From DATBLE01 sp963791425 (lineage in GTDB: Bacteria > Actinomycetota > Thermoleophilia > Gaiellales > Gaiellaceae), in assembly GCA_963791425.1 (NCBI GenBank), contig CAWBSE010000002.1, positions 62,001 to 126,000 of the forward strand: a DNA stretch of 64,000 nt, given 5' to 3'. The notes below the pieces were generated by a model. It searched no databases. It worked only from the letters and a program-made list of their open reading frames with translations, and was not told the origin of the DNA. Position numbers and translations under genes: made by a program. This document shows, piece by piece, positions 27,823-36,278 of this stretch (position 1 is its first letter; each line of letters starts with the position of its first letter).

Positions 27823-30678
27823 TTAGAAGAGCGGGATCACCGCGCGCACGGTCGTCCCTGCGCCCACGGGGCTCTCGACCTCGAGCTTTCCGTCGAGCGC
27901 CTCCACCCGGTCGGCGAGCCCGCGCAGCCCGGAACCACGCGACGGATCGGCGCCGCCGACCCCGTCGTCGGCCACCTCGACGACGACGCGGCCGTCCTGA
28001 CGCCCCGCCCGCACCTCGACGACCGATGCCTCCGAGTATTTCGCGACGTTGGTGAGCGCCTCGGCGACCACGTAGTAGGCAGCAGCCTCCACCGGTCCCG
28101 GGAGACGCTCGTCGAGACCCCCCGTGATCTCGACCGGAAGCGGCGCACGCGCGGCCAGCGCCTCGAGTGCGGCCGGGAGGCCCCGGTCGGTGAGAACGGC
28201 GGGGTGGATGCCGCGGGCGAGCTCGCGCAGCTCGGCCAGCGCCTGGGTCAGCTCTTCGGCCGCCCCGGAGAGAAGCTGGTCGGCCCCGTCCGGGTCGTCC
28301 CGCAGCCGGGACTGCGCCAGCCGCAACGCGAGCGACAGCGAGACGAGCCGCTGCTGCGCGCCGTCATGAAGGTTGCGCTCGAGGCGCATCCGCGCGTCGT
28401 CGGCGGCCTCGACGATGCGCGACCGCGACGCGCGCAGCTCGGCCTCGTGCGCCTTGCGCTCGGTCACGTCGACACCGCAAACGATGTACTTCCCGCTGAA
28501 CGCGCCGAGCGGGCGCAACCACCAGGCGATGATGCGCCAGTTGCCGGACTTGCCGATCCAGGCGGTCTCGTGCTCGATGCTGACGCCCGTCTCGACCTGC
28601 TCCTCGAACGCCCGCTTGACCTCGTCGATCAGCTCCGGCGGCGCGACCAGATCCCAGAACGGCATCCCGATCGATTCCTCGTCGTTGTAGCCGGTCAGCT
28701 CGCGGAACGCGTAGTTGACGCCCTCGACGGCGACCGTTCCGTCGCGCTCGACCGTGATCAGCAGACTCGGCGTCGCCCGTGCGACGACGGCGAGGAAGTC
28801 ACGCTGGGACATCAGCTCCTCGCGCTGGGCGACGAGCTCCGTCAGGTCCTGGCCGCAGATCAGGAAGCGCACGTTCCCCTCGCCGTCGACGACGTGACGA
28901 ACGGACGCGGCGATCACACGACGCCGCCCGTCGGCGGCGACCCACTCGGTCTGCCCTTCGAGCTGGGTCTCGCCGTCGTTCATCCGCTCGCAGTACTCCT
29001 GCGCCGCCCGGTGGCCCTCCTCCGGGAGGAAGACGTCCCACCAGAGCCTGCCGCGGGTCGTCTCGTCGTCCCGGTAGCCGAACAGCTCCTCGGCCGACTC
29101 GTTGAAGCGGATGATCCGGCCGCCGGTGTCGACGAGCAGGAACACGACCGGCGCGACGTTGACGACGTTGCGGGTGAACTCCTGCTCGCGCTCGAGGGTC
29201 TCGAGCTTCTGCGACAGCTCGTCCTGGAGGTGCGTCCGGTCGGTGAAGTCGCGGACGATGACGACGACCTCGTCGTCGCCGGACGGCACCAGCCGGCCCT
29301 CGAAATCGCGCTCCTCGCCGTCGATCGTCAGCCGGTACTCGACCGTCTGCACGCCTCTCGACGCCGGAACGGCCAGCGCGCGGACGAACTGCGCGGCGAC
29401 GTCGGGCGGCAGGAGCTCGCGCACGTTGCCGCCGACCAGCTCCTCGGCCGGGCGGAGCAGCGACTCGCGGCGACCCTTGGCCTCGAGGTACGTCCCGTCG
29501 CGGGCGATCCGGAACATCAGGTCGGGGATCGCGTCGAGCAACGCGCGGCTGCGGGCCTCGCTGCGGCGGAGCGCCTGCAGGCCGCGGTCCTTCTCGATCG
29601 CCAGCCGCGCCGCCGAGACGACCTCGTCGAGCGGGCCGCGCTGGTGGAGCAGCGCCGAATCGTGGACGAGCGCGGCAAGCGGGTGGCCGTCCGACTCCCG
29701 GTCGATGCGCGTGGTCACACGGCGCGAAGTGTCCGGCGGCAGCGTCACGGGGTTGCCACGCGCGTCGACGTACCCGTCCAGTTCGTCCAGCCAGGTGAAG
29801 AACTGGAGCGTCGGGTCGCCGAGCACGTTGCGCAGCCCCTCCTGCGCCTGCTCGGGGGTTGGCTCGTCCGGTACTTCCCGGAGCAGCCGCGCGGCGGCGC
29901 GGTAGAGGCGGTCGCGCAGGAGGCCGGCGAGGAAGAAGAGCGGAACGGTGCCGAAGGCGACGAACGCCGCGACGCCGAGCACGTGCCGGACGATGTCCGA
30001 GAGAGAGTTGGCGGCGAACAGCAGGGCGACCAGCGCCGTGGTGATGCCGCCGGAGAGGTAGACGGGCCCCAGCACCCGGCGCTGCACCGCGGTCGCACCG
30101 CGCCAGCGGCGCACGAGCAGCACGATCACGCCGAGGAAGATGATCCCGCCGAGGATGGTGAAGAACACCTGAATGGCGTCCGAGATCTGGTGGTTCTCGT
30201 AGACCACGAAGGGGTTGTCCGGGCAGTTCCCGCAATCCGAGGTCTTGCCGGTGAAGAACGCCGGGAACGAGTTCGCCAGCAACGCCGTCACCCAGATCGC
30301 CACGACGAAGCGGCGCTCCCACAGGCCGGTCAGCCGTCCTTCCGGGAACGCGACCAGCAGGTGGACGAAGGCGGCGAGGAACAGGCTCCCGAAGATGTTC
30401 CCGAGTCCGAAGACCCAGCCGATGTCGCTCTCGTAGAGCCCGTTCACGATCCAGAGGAACCCGACGAGCACCAGGAGGCGACCGGTTCCGTTCTCGGGTC
30501 TCAGCGTCCAGGCGATCAGGCCGCTGATCACGAACGACAGCGCGATCGTCGGGTAGACGATGGCGATCACGGCCGGGTTCGTCTCGCGATCGCTGGTGAT
30601 GACCAGCGTCGAGCCGGCCGCGGCCGCCAGCAGCATCAGCGGGAACAGCCCGAACCAGAGCTTGTGGCCGAGGCGCAT
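27823..30678 (-). CDS. Membrane sensor histidine kinase with three PAS domains (NarL type)
   Basis: The 951-residue protein has an N-terminal polytopic membrane region (about residues 7-265) with an external Cys pair (SDCGNCPDNPF). Three PAS domains follow (starting near LLDAIPDLMFRIARDGTY, VVNVAPVVFLLVDTGGRI and VARATPSLLITVERDGTV), then a HisKA_3 dimerisation helix with phospho-His in RLERNLHDGAQQRLVSL (about residue 770) and a HATPase_c domain (VAEALTNVAKYSEA, DDGVGGADPSRGSGL). The stimulus is unknown; the PAS array and external Cys would fit redox or small-molecule sensing. It lies between two response-regulator genes in one operon. Confidence 0.92.
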   Translation of the reverse strand: MRLGHKLWFGLFPLMLLAAAAGSTLVITSDRETNPAVIAIVYPTIALSFVISGLIAWTLRPENGTGRLLVLVGFLWIVNGLYESDIGWVFGLGNIFGSLFLAAFVHLLVAFPEGRLTGLWERRFVVAIWVTALLANSFPAFFTGKTSDCGNCPDNPFVVYENHQISDAIQVFFTILGGIIFLGVIVLLVRRWRGATAVQRRVLGPVYLSGGITTALVALLFAANSLSDIVRHVLGVAAFVAFGTVPLFFLAGLLRDRLYRAAARLLREVPDEPTPEQAQEGLRNVLGDPTLQFFTWLDELDGYVDARGNPVTLPPDTSRRVTTRIDRESDGHPLAALVHDSALLHQRGPLDEVVSAARLAIEKDRGLQALRRSEARSRALLDAIPDLMFRIARDGTYLEAKGRRESLLRPAEELVGGNVRELLPPDVAAQFVRALAVPASRGVQTVEYRLTIDGEERDFEGRLVPSGDDEVVVIVRDFTDRTHLQDELSQKLETLEREQEFTRNVVNVAPVVFLLVDTGGRIIRFNESAEELFGYRDDETTRGRLWWDVFLPEEGHRAAQEYCERMNDGETQLEGQTEWVAADGRRRVIAASVRHVVDGEGNVRFLICGQDLTELVAQREELMSQRDFLAVVARATPSLLITVERDGTVAVEGVNYAFRELTGYNDEESIGMPFWDLVAPPELIDEVKRAFEEQVETGVSIEHETAWIGKSGNWRIIAWWLRPLGAFSGKYIVCGVDVTERKAHEAELRASRSRIVEAADDARMRLERNLHDGAQQRLVSLSLALRLAQSRLRDDPDGADQLLSGAAEELTQALAELRELARGIHPAVLTDRGLPAALEALAARAPLPVEITGGLDERLPGPVEAAAYYVVAEALTNVAKYSEASVVEVRAGRQDGRVVVEVADDGVGGADPSRGSGLRGLADRVEALDGKLEVESPVGAGTTVRAVIPLF

Positions 30679-30685
30679 CAGTGGA

Positions 30686-31048
30686 TCAGCGGTCGCAGAT
30701 CAGTGCAGTGACGGCCTCGCCCGAGAGCTCGCTCTTCGGGACGAAACCGCACGCTCCGCTGCTCTCCACCAGTGGCCCGAAATCCGAGCCGTCCCGGCTC
30801 GAGACGAGGATGACGCACGGGGCGCCTTCCGAGAGCAGCCGGCGGGTCACTTCGAAGCCGTCCAGGTCGGGGAGCTGCACGTCCAGCAGCACGACGTCCG
30901 GCTGCAGGCGGCCTGCAGCGGCAATCGCGGACCTTCCATCCTCGGCCTCCCCGGTGACCTCGAACCCGTCCGCTTCCAGGATCGCCCGCGCACTCGCACG
31001 AAAGCTCGGGTGGTCGTCGACGATCAGGACGGTTGTCGGCACATGCAC
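30686..31048 (-). CDS. Single-domain response regulator (CheY-like)
   Basis: This receiver domain of about 121 residues has VLIVDDHPSFRASAR, the phospho-acceptor in VVLLDVQLPDLDGFE, and the Ser/Lys switch residues (VILVSSRDG, GFVPKSEL). There is no output domain, so it may act as a phosphate sink or intermediate for the kinase 7 bp downstream. The start is GTG 31048 or GTG 31042; neither has a clear ribosome-binding site. Confidence 0.85.
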   Translation of the reverse strand: MHVPTTVLIVDDHPSFRASARAILEADGFEVTGEAEDGRSAIAAAGRLQPDVVLLDVQLPDLDGFEVTRRLLSEGAPCVILVSSRDGSDFGPLVESSGACGFVPKSELSGEAVTALICDR

Positions 31049-31075
31049 ATCGTGGCACAGCGCCGAAGCGGCGGT

Positions 31076-31093
31076 AGTACGGGTAGCCACACC
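31076..31093 (-). promoter_or_regulatory. Dyad box upstream of the sensory operon
   Basis: On the minus strand GGTGTGG-CTAC-CCGTACT. The extended sequence TGGTGTGGCTACCCGTAC matches TGGTGCGGCTGCCCGCAC of the FAD-oxidase boxes at 15 of 18 positions, and all three differences are transitions. Placement 28 bp before GTG 31048 suggests autoregulation. Confidence 0.5.
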
Positions 31094-31108
31094 ATTTGAC
31101 GCCGGCTG

Positions 31109-31969
31109 CTAGATGCCGTAGCGCTCGAGCTGCGCGTCGTCCTGGCGCCATTTCGGGCGCACCTTCACGTGCAGCTCGAGGTAGATCTTCCGGCCGAGCA
31201 CCTGCTCGATCCCCGGACGCGCCTGCATCCCGATCTTCCGCACCATCGAGCCACCCTTGCCGACGAGAATCGTCTTCTGGGACTCCGTCTCGACGATGAT
31301 CGACGCCCGGATCATCTTCTCCTCGAACTCGTCGACCACCGCCGTGATCGAGTGCGGCACCTCTTCGCGGGTGAGCAGGAGCGCCTGTTCCCGCACGAGC
31401 TCCCCGATCTGCTCGGTGACGCTGAGGTCGGTGCGCTGGTCGGCGGGGTAGTACTGGGGCCCCTCCGGGAGAAGCGCGACCAGCTCCTCGCGCAGCTCGC
31501 CGATCCCGTCGGCGGTCTTCGCGCTGACCGGGTGCAGCGCGAGGAAGCGGCCGAGCTGCGCCGCGGTCTGCATCTGCGTGGCGATGTGGCCGGGCTTCAG
31601 ACGGTCGACCTTGTTCACCGCGATCACGACCGGCACGCCGAGCGCGAACACCCGCTGGGCGATGAAGCGGTCGCCGGCCCCGATGTGGGCGCGGCAGTCG
31701 ACGACGAGCAGCACGCCGTCCAGATCCTCGAACGAGGACTCCACGGTCTTCTGCATCCGCTCGGTGAGCGCGTCGAGCGGGCGCTGGAAGCCGGGCAGGT
31801 CGGCGAGCACGAGCTGGTAGTCGTCGCCGTTGGCGATCCCGAAGACCCGCCGCCGCGTCGTCTGCGGCTTGTCGGAGACGATCGTCACCTTCCCGCCGCA
31901 GATCGCGTTCACCAGCGACGACTTGCCCACGTTCGGCCGTCCCGCGACGGCAATGAACCCTGATCTCAC
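31109..31969 (-). CDS. era: GTPase Era
   Basis: Era binds the 3' end of 16S rRNA and is needed for 30S maturation. The 286-residue protein has G1 (GRPNVGKSSLVNAI), the switch region (TIVSDKPQTTRRRVFGI), G3 (LADLPGF; DLPG instead of the common DTPG), G4 (NKVD) and a C-terminal KH domain (ILVGKGGSMVRKIGMQAR). GTG 31969 overlaps the cdd stop (GTGA). It is the last gene of the phoH-ybeY-dgkA-cdd-era operon, a conserved bacterial order. Confidence 0.93.
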   Translation of the reverse strand: MRSGFIAVAGRPNVGKSSLVNAICGGKVTIVSDKPQTTRRRVFGIANGDDYQLVLADLPGFQRPLDALTERMQKTVESSFEDLDGVLLVVDCRAHIGAGDRFIAQRVFALGVPVVIAVNKVDRLKPGHIATQMQTAAQLGRFLALHPVSAKTADGIGELREELVALLPEGPQYYPADQRTDLSVTEQIGELVREQALLLTREEVPHSITAVVDEFEEKMIRASIIVETESQKTILVGKGGSMVRKIGMQARPGIEQVLGRKIYLELHVKVRPKWRQDDAQLERYGI

Positions 31970-32339
31970 AAGATGAACGTGTCCGGCAGCAGCTCGTCCG
32001 GCGTGTACTCGACGAGGTCGCCGTCGTTGTTGGCGAAGATCACGCGGTCGACCTTGAACTCGATGTGCCACTGCCGGCAGCCGCCGCACGGCGACGCGTT
32101 GATCACGATCAGGTCGAAGTCGCCGGGCTTGTACCCCTCGTCACGGCGGTGCAGTAGGCCGTCTTCTCGCCGCAGACGCCGAGCGGGTACGCGGCGTTCT
32201 CGACGTTGACGCCGTCGAACAGCGTCCCGTCGCGGGCGCGCAGCACCGCACCGACGAGGAAGTTGGAGTACGGCGCGTACGCCTTCTCCTTGATCTCGAG
32301 CGTCCGCTGGTAGAGGGCTTTTTCGGTGTCGCCAATCAC
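31966..32339 (-). CDS. cdd: Cytidine deaminase (one frameshift)
   Basis: This enzyme of the pyrimidine salvage pathway deaminates cytidine and deoxycytidine. The N-terminal half shows APYSNFLVGAVL and VENAAYPLGVCGEKTA with the first zinc Cys and catalytic Glu. The second half, in another frame, has the PCGGC zinc pair followed by RQWHIEF and ends DELLPDTFIL. One base is missing near 32140 (between AVT and EGYKPGDFD). The corrected length is about 125 residues, normal for the family. GTG 32339 overlaps the preceding stop by 1 nt. Confidence 0.88.
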
Positions 32340-33145
32340 TAAAAGAAGAGTTGGAAGACGATCAGTGTGACGAATGCGCCGAGGGCGCCGCCGTAGACGA
32401 CCTCGAGCGTCGAGTGGATGCCGGACTCGATTCTCGTGTGGGCGACGAGGACTGCCACGGCGAACATGATCGTCGAAACGAAGAAGCGGTGCTCGCTCGG
32501 GCCGAGCACGAGCGTCACCGCCATCCACGCCGCGAACGCGATCGCCGCGTGTCCGGAGGGGAGGCCGCCGCGCAACGGCGTTCCGCGGCCGGTGAGCGCC
32601 TTCGTCGCGATCACGAGGATGATCACGAGGATCAGCGCGATGATCGTGATCTTGATCGGCGCGTCGCGGAGCCGGTCCAGGAACTTCGTGTCCGAGTCGG
32701 TGACGTGCCCGGAGAAGACGAGGTAGCCGACCGCGACCGCGTTCACCGACGCAATCAGGACGGCGCCGGCGGCGATGTCCTTCGCCAGCTTGGCGAGCGG
32801 GTCGAACGAGCTGGTGGCGACGTCGATCGCCGCCTCGATCGCCGAGTTGATCATCTCCGCGATCAGCACGAACGCGATCGCGAGCAGCAGCACGACGAGC
32901 TCGATCCGGTCGACGCCGATCCAGAGCGCGAGAATCATCACGATCGCCGCGGCGGCGAAATGGATCCGCATGTTCCGGTGCGTGCGGAGGACGTGGATGA
33001 TCCCCTCGACCGCGTAGTTGAAGCTCTCGACCAGCGAGATGCGGCGCCGGCCGCGGCCGCCCCCGGGGAGCAGCGAGCCGGCACCGTTCCCGGCGCGGCT
33101 ACGGCGCAGGCGCTCGCGGAGCGGAACGCGCTGGGTGCTCGTCAT
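32339..33145 (-). CDS. Fusion of diacylglycerol/undecaprenol kinase (DgkA) and PAP2 phosphatase
   Basis: The 268-residue membrane protein combines a DgkA-like domain (about residues 38-145: SFNYAVEGI, HRNMRIHFAAA, EMINSAIEAAID, KLAKDIAAGAVLI) with a PAP2 domain (about 165-268). The PAP2 motifs are present as GRGTPLRGGLPSGHAAIAF and HTRIESGIHSTLEVVYG. The two domains would catalyse opposite steps, lipid phosphorylation and dephosphorylation, presumably on undecaprenol or its phosphate in cell-wall lipid recycling. It overlaps ybeY (ATGA). Confidence 0.85.
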   Translation of the reverse strand: MTSTQRVPLRERLRRSRAGNGAGSLLPGGGRGRRRISLVESFNYAVEGIIHVLRTHRNMRIHFAAAAIVMILALWIGVDRIELVVLLLAIAFVLIAEMINSAIEAAIDVATSSFDPLAKLAKDIAAGAVLIASVNAVAVGYLVFSGHVTDSDTKFLDRLRDAPIKITIIALILVIILVIATKALTGRGTPLRGGLPSGHAAIAFAAWMAVTLVLGPSEHRFFVSTIMFAVAVLVAHTRIESGIHSTLEVVYGGALGAFVTLIVFQLFF

Positions 33146-33519
33146 CTCGTCAACGCCTCCTCGCGCTGCTCCATCTCCGGCCCGTGGTCGTACCCGAGCA
33201 GATGGAGCAGGCCGTGCGTGAGCGGGCCGCGCCAGTCGTCGCCGACCACCTGCGGGCAGAGCACGACGTCGCCGAGTTGCCGCGGCAGTCCGGGCGGCAG
33301 GTCGTCGCGGCCGTCGATCGGGAACGAGAGCACGTCGGTTGCTTCATCGATCCCGAGGTGCTCACGCTTGAGCGCCCGGCTCTCGTCCGGGCCGACGAAC
33401 GCGATCCCGAGCTCGCCGTCGTCGATCCCCTCGGCGACGAGCACGGCGCGCGCGTGGTCGGCCGCCGCGCCTTCCGCCACTTCGAGGCCGCTCCGGTTGG
33501 AGACCTCCACGTCGAGCAT
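33142..33519 (-). CDS. ybeY: Endoribonuclease YbeY
   Basis: YbeY is a metal-dependent RNase for 16S rRNA 3' end maturation and ribosome quality control. The 125-residue protein has the zinc motif HGLLHLLGYDH (H3xH5xH) and the upstream TDVLSFPID strand. ATG 33519 lies 5 nt downstream of the phoH stop. Order phoH-ybeY-dgkA-cdd-era is conserved. Confidence 0.92.
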   Translation of the reverse strand: MLDVEVSNRSGLEVAEGAAADHARAVLVAEGIDDGELGIAFVGPDESRALKREHLGIDEATDVLSFPIDGRDDLPPGLPRQLGDVVLCPQVVGDDWRGPLTHGLLHLLGYDHGPEMEQREEALTR

Positions 33520-33524
33520 CGGGA

Positions 33525-34484
33525 CTACCTTCGACGCTGCGTACCGGTCGCCTCGGTGTGCATCCGGTAGGCCTCGACGATCCGCTGTACGAGCTTGTGC
33601 CGGACGACGTCCGTGTTGTTGAACTCCACGAACGCGATTCCCTCGATCGTGCCGAGGATGTCGCGCACCGTGAGCAGCCCGGACGCCTGGTGCGTCGGCA
33701 GGTCGATCTGCGTGACGTCGCCGGTGACAACCACCCTCGAGCCGAAGCCGAGCCGCGTCAGGAACATCTGCATCTGCTCGGGGCTGGTGTTCTGGGCCTC
33801 GTCGAGGATGATGAACGAGTCGTTCAGGGTCCGGCCGCGCATGAAAGCCAGCGGCGCGACCTCGATCGCGCCCTTCTCCATGTAGGCGGTCAGCCGGTCG
33901 GCGTCGAGCATGTCGTAGAGCGCGTCGTAGAGCGGGCGCAGGTACGGGTCGACCTTGGCGAGCAGGTCGCCCGGGAGGAAGCCGAGCCGCTCGCCGGCCT
34001 CGACCGCAGGGCGCGTGAGGATGATGCGCCCGACCTGGCGCTCGACCAGCGCGGCGACCGCGAGCGCCATCGCGAGGTAGGTCTTGCCGGTGCCGGCGGG
34101 ACCGATCCCGAACGTGATCGTGTGGTTGCGGATCGCATCGACGTAGCGCTTCTGGTTGACCGTCTTCGGCGAGATCTTCGTGCCGCGGTGGCGCCAGACG
34201 ACGTCGTCGAGCGCGTTGCGGATGTCCTCGGCCTCGTCGATCGCCCCGATCACGGCGTCGACCGTGCCCGGACCGATCTCGTGGCCGCCCTCGACCAGTT
34301 CGACCAGTTCGTCGACGATCGCTCGGGCCTCGGCGACATGGGTGTCGTCGCCCTCGAGGGTCAGCTGGTTGCCCCGCAGGTGGATCGAGCAGTCGAGCCG
34401 CTCGCGGAGCGCGCCGAGAACCGGATCGCCGATGCCCGCCAGTTCGGCGGCGACGTCGTTCGAGATCGAGAGAACTTCCTGCAT
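33525..34484 (-). CDS. PhoH-like protein (PhoL/YbeZ ATPase)
   Basis: This 319-residue ATPase partners YbeY in rRNA processing. An N-terminal KH-like segment (about 20-65) is followed by the PhoH domain with Walker A (GPAGTGKTYLAMALAV), Walker B (FIILDEAQN) and sensor motifs (VVVTGDVTQIDLP). Transcription probably starts near the ATG: TACACT ends 9 nt upstream (34499-34494 on the minus strand). It is the first gene of the five-gene operon. Confidence 0.92.
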   Translation of the reverse strand: MQEVLSISNDVAAELAGIGDPVLGALRERLDCSIHLRGNQLTLEGDDTHVAEARAIVDELVELVEGGHEIGPGTVDAVIGAIDEAEDIRNALDDVVWRHRGTKISPKTVNQKRYVDAIRNHTITFGIGPAGTGKTYLAMALAVAALVERQVGRIILTRPAVEAGERLGFLPGDLLAKVDPYLRPLYDALYDMLDADRLTAYMEKGAIEVAPLAFMRGRTLNDSFIILDEAQNTSPEQMQMFLTRLGFGSRVVVTGDVTQIDLPTHQASGLLTVRDILGTIEGIAFVEFNNTDVVRHKLVQRIVEAYRMHTEATGTQRRR

Positions 34485-34500
34485 CTCGAAAACAGTGTAG

Positions 34501-34535
34501 GCGGGGCGGTCGGCGTCGGACGCCGGCCGCCCCGC
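34501..34535 (-). terminator. Hairpin after the SHOCT-domain gene
   Basis: A 17-nt arm GCGGGGCGGTCGGCGTC faces GACGCCGGCCGCCCCGC with one central base and one G-T pair. It separates the SHOCT gene from the phoH promoter. Confidence 0.65.
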
Positions 34536-34556
34536 GCTGCAAACGTGGCTCCGGTA

Positions 34557-34943
34557 CTAGGCGAGCGCCTTCGCCTTGAGCGCGTCGAACTCGGCCTGAT
34601 CGATCGCGCCGGAGTCGAGCAGCGCCTTCGCCTTGGCGATCTCGTCGGCCGAGCCGCCCGAGCCGGCGGCCTGCTTGATCTGGGCGTCCATCTGGGCCTG
34701 CGCGGCCTGCATCTGCTGCTGGCTCCGCTCCGCCATGCCCTTCCCCTGCGAGAGCAGGTAGACGAAGATGCCGAGGAAGGGCAGCACGATCACGAAGATC
34801 GACCAGCCGACCTTGCCCGCGCCGCTCACGTCCGTCCGGCGGAACAGATCGCCGAAGACGTGGAACAGCAGCATGAAGAACAGAACCCAGGCGAAGAACA
34901 CCAGCATGGTCCACATCGCCTGTCCAAAGGTGTACGCGAGCAC
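34557..34943 (-). CDS. Small membrane protein with phospholipase D-nuclease N-terminal-like and SHOCT domains
   Basis: The 128-residue protein has two membrane helices (TMLVFFAWVLFFMLLFHVFG and GWSIFVIVLPFLGIFVYLL), a Gln-rich coiled linker, and a C-terminal SHOCT motif (EIAKAKALLDSGAIDQAEFDALKAKAL). GTG 34943 has GAGGAGG 4 nt upstream. Proteins of this layout are common in actinobacteria; the function is unknown, perhaps a membrane-proximal oligomerisation module. Confidence 0.85.
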   Translation of the reverse strand: MLAYTFGQAMWTMLVFFAWVLFFMLLFHVFGDLFRRTDVSGAGKVGWSIFVIVLPFLGIFVYLLSQGKGMAERSQQQMQAAQAQMDAQIKQAAGSGGSADEIAKAKALLDSGAIDQAEFDALKAKALA

Positions 34944-35000
34944 GGTTCCTCCTCGATCGTTGGTCTTCTAGACCGCGAACCGTATGCGATCCGGGATCGG

Positions 35001-35006
35001 TAGGCT
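35001..35006 (+). promoter_or_regulatory. -10 element of the methyltransferase gene
   Basis: TAGGCT ends 7 nt before ATG 35014; no ribosome-binding site is visible. Confidence 0.45.
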
Positions 35007-35013
35007 CGCCCTC

Positions 35014-35838
35014 ATGGCCGTAGCGCGCGGGCTGCTGTTCGACGGCGTCGCGGAGGAGTACGACCGGGTCCGCTCCGACTACGCGCCCGAGATCGTCGAC
35101 GCCGCGTGCGCGATCGCCGGGCTCGACGCGGGGTCGCCGGTGCTCGAGATCGGCTGCGGAACGGGGAAGCTGACCGAGGCGCTCGTCGCGCGCGACCTCC
35201 TGGTCGAGGCGGTCGACCCGGGCGCGCAGATGGTGGAGGTTGCCCGCCTTCGGGTCGGCGACGCGCCCGGCGTGAACTTCCGGATCGAGCGCTTCGAGGA
35301 CGCCGACCTCCCTGCCGGTGGGTTCGCCGCCGCCTTCTCGGCGACCGCGTTCCACTGGGTCGATCCTGCGGTCGGCTGGCGGAAGGTCGCGAACGTCCTG
35401 CAGCCGGGCGGCGTGTTCGCGCTACTCACCCACCTCGGGTTCTCTCCGCTGGACGAGGAGATCCACGCGGTCTGGTCCGGCGTGCGCCCCGAGTCGGACG
35501 ACTGGGTTCCGCGCGACCGCGAGACGCTCTTCGACGGCATCGACGCCAGGCTCGGAAACGTGTCCGAGGTCTGGTCCTGGATCAACCAGCGGGATGCGCT
35601 CGCCCGGCCCGAGGCTTCCACGCTGTTCACGGACGTGCGCCTGACGACCGTGGTGAGCGACGAAGAGGAGACGACGGAGCGCGTGGTCGCGCTCACGCGC
35701 ACGACCTCGAGGTATCTCGGCCTCGATGCCGGTGGCCGCCGGCGCCTCGAGGACGGCCTGACCTCGGTCATCGACGGAGCCGGCGGCAGCTTCCCACTGA
35801 CGCTCTATTCGGTGCTGGTCACCGCCGTCGCCGGTTAG
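35014..35838 (+). CDS. Class I SAM-dependent methyltransferase
   Basis: The 274-residue protein has the SAM-binding motif VLEIGCGTGKLTEAL, motif II acidic residue in VEAVDPGAQM, and the post-motif FSATAFHWVDP of methyltransferase type 11 proteins. The substrate is unknown. ATG 35014 is used because of the leaderless-type promoter directly upstream; the open frame extends back to 34984. The stop overlaps yqeY tail to tail by 4 bp. Confidence 0.87.
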   Translation: MAVARGLLFDGVAEEYDRVRSDYAPEIVDAACAIAGLDAGSPVLEIGCGTGKLTEALVARDLLVEAVDPGAQMVEVARLRVGDAPGVNFRIERFEDADLPAGGFAAAFSATAFHWVDPAVGWRKVANVLQPGGVFALLTHLGFSPLDEEIHAVWSGVRPESDDWVPRDRETLFDGIDARLGNVSEVWSWINQRDALARPEASTLFTDVRLTTVVSDEEETTERVVALTRTTSRYLGLDAGGRRRLEDGLTSVIDGAGGSFPLTLYSVLVTAVAG

Positions 35839-36278
35839 GCGAGCTTCTCGCGCACGATCTGACTCACGGCCGAGCCGTCGGCGCGCCCGGCGATCTGCGG
35901 CATCACGTCCGCCATCACCCGGCCGAGGTCGCGCATGCTCGTGGCTCCGACCTCGGCGATCGCGTCGTCGACGATCCGCTCGAGGTCGTCCTCCGAGAGC
36001 GGCTCGGGCATGAACTCCTCGAGCACCTCGAGTTCGCCCTGCTCCTTCGCAGCGCTCTCGTCGCGGCCGGCCTTCTCGAACGCCTCGACCGACTCCAACC
36101 GCCGTTTGCGCTCGCGCTGGAGCACCTGCAGCTCCTCGTCCTCGCTCAGCGGACGCTGCAGCTCCTTCTCCGCGGACTGCAGGCTCGACAGGATCAGGCG
36201 CAGCGCATCTCGGCGCTCCGCGTCGCGGTCCTTCATCGCTGCGGTCAGCTCTTTCTGCATTGTCGCGATCAAATTCAT
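35835..36278 (-). CDS. GatB/YqeY domain-containing protein
   Basis: This 147-residue helical protein has the YqeY pattern: basic N-terminal helix (KELTAAMKDRDAERRDALRL), the ESVEAFEKAGRDESAAKEQ turn, EEFMPEPLSEDDLE, and a tail like the tRNA-binding domain of GatB (GRVMADVMPQIAGRADGSAV). It may influence tRNA-dependent amidation or tRNA handling; function is inferred. It is the last gene of the lepA operon, overlapping the HIT gene (ATGA). Confidence 0.9.
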   Translation of the reverse strand: MNLIATMQKELTAAMKDRDAERRDALRLILSSLQSAEKELQRPLSEDEELQVLQRERKRRLESVEAFEKAGRDESAAKEQGELEVLEEFMPEPLSEDDLERIVDDAIAEVGATSMRDLGRVMADVMPQIAGRADGSAVSQIVREKLA

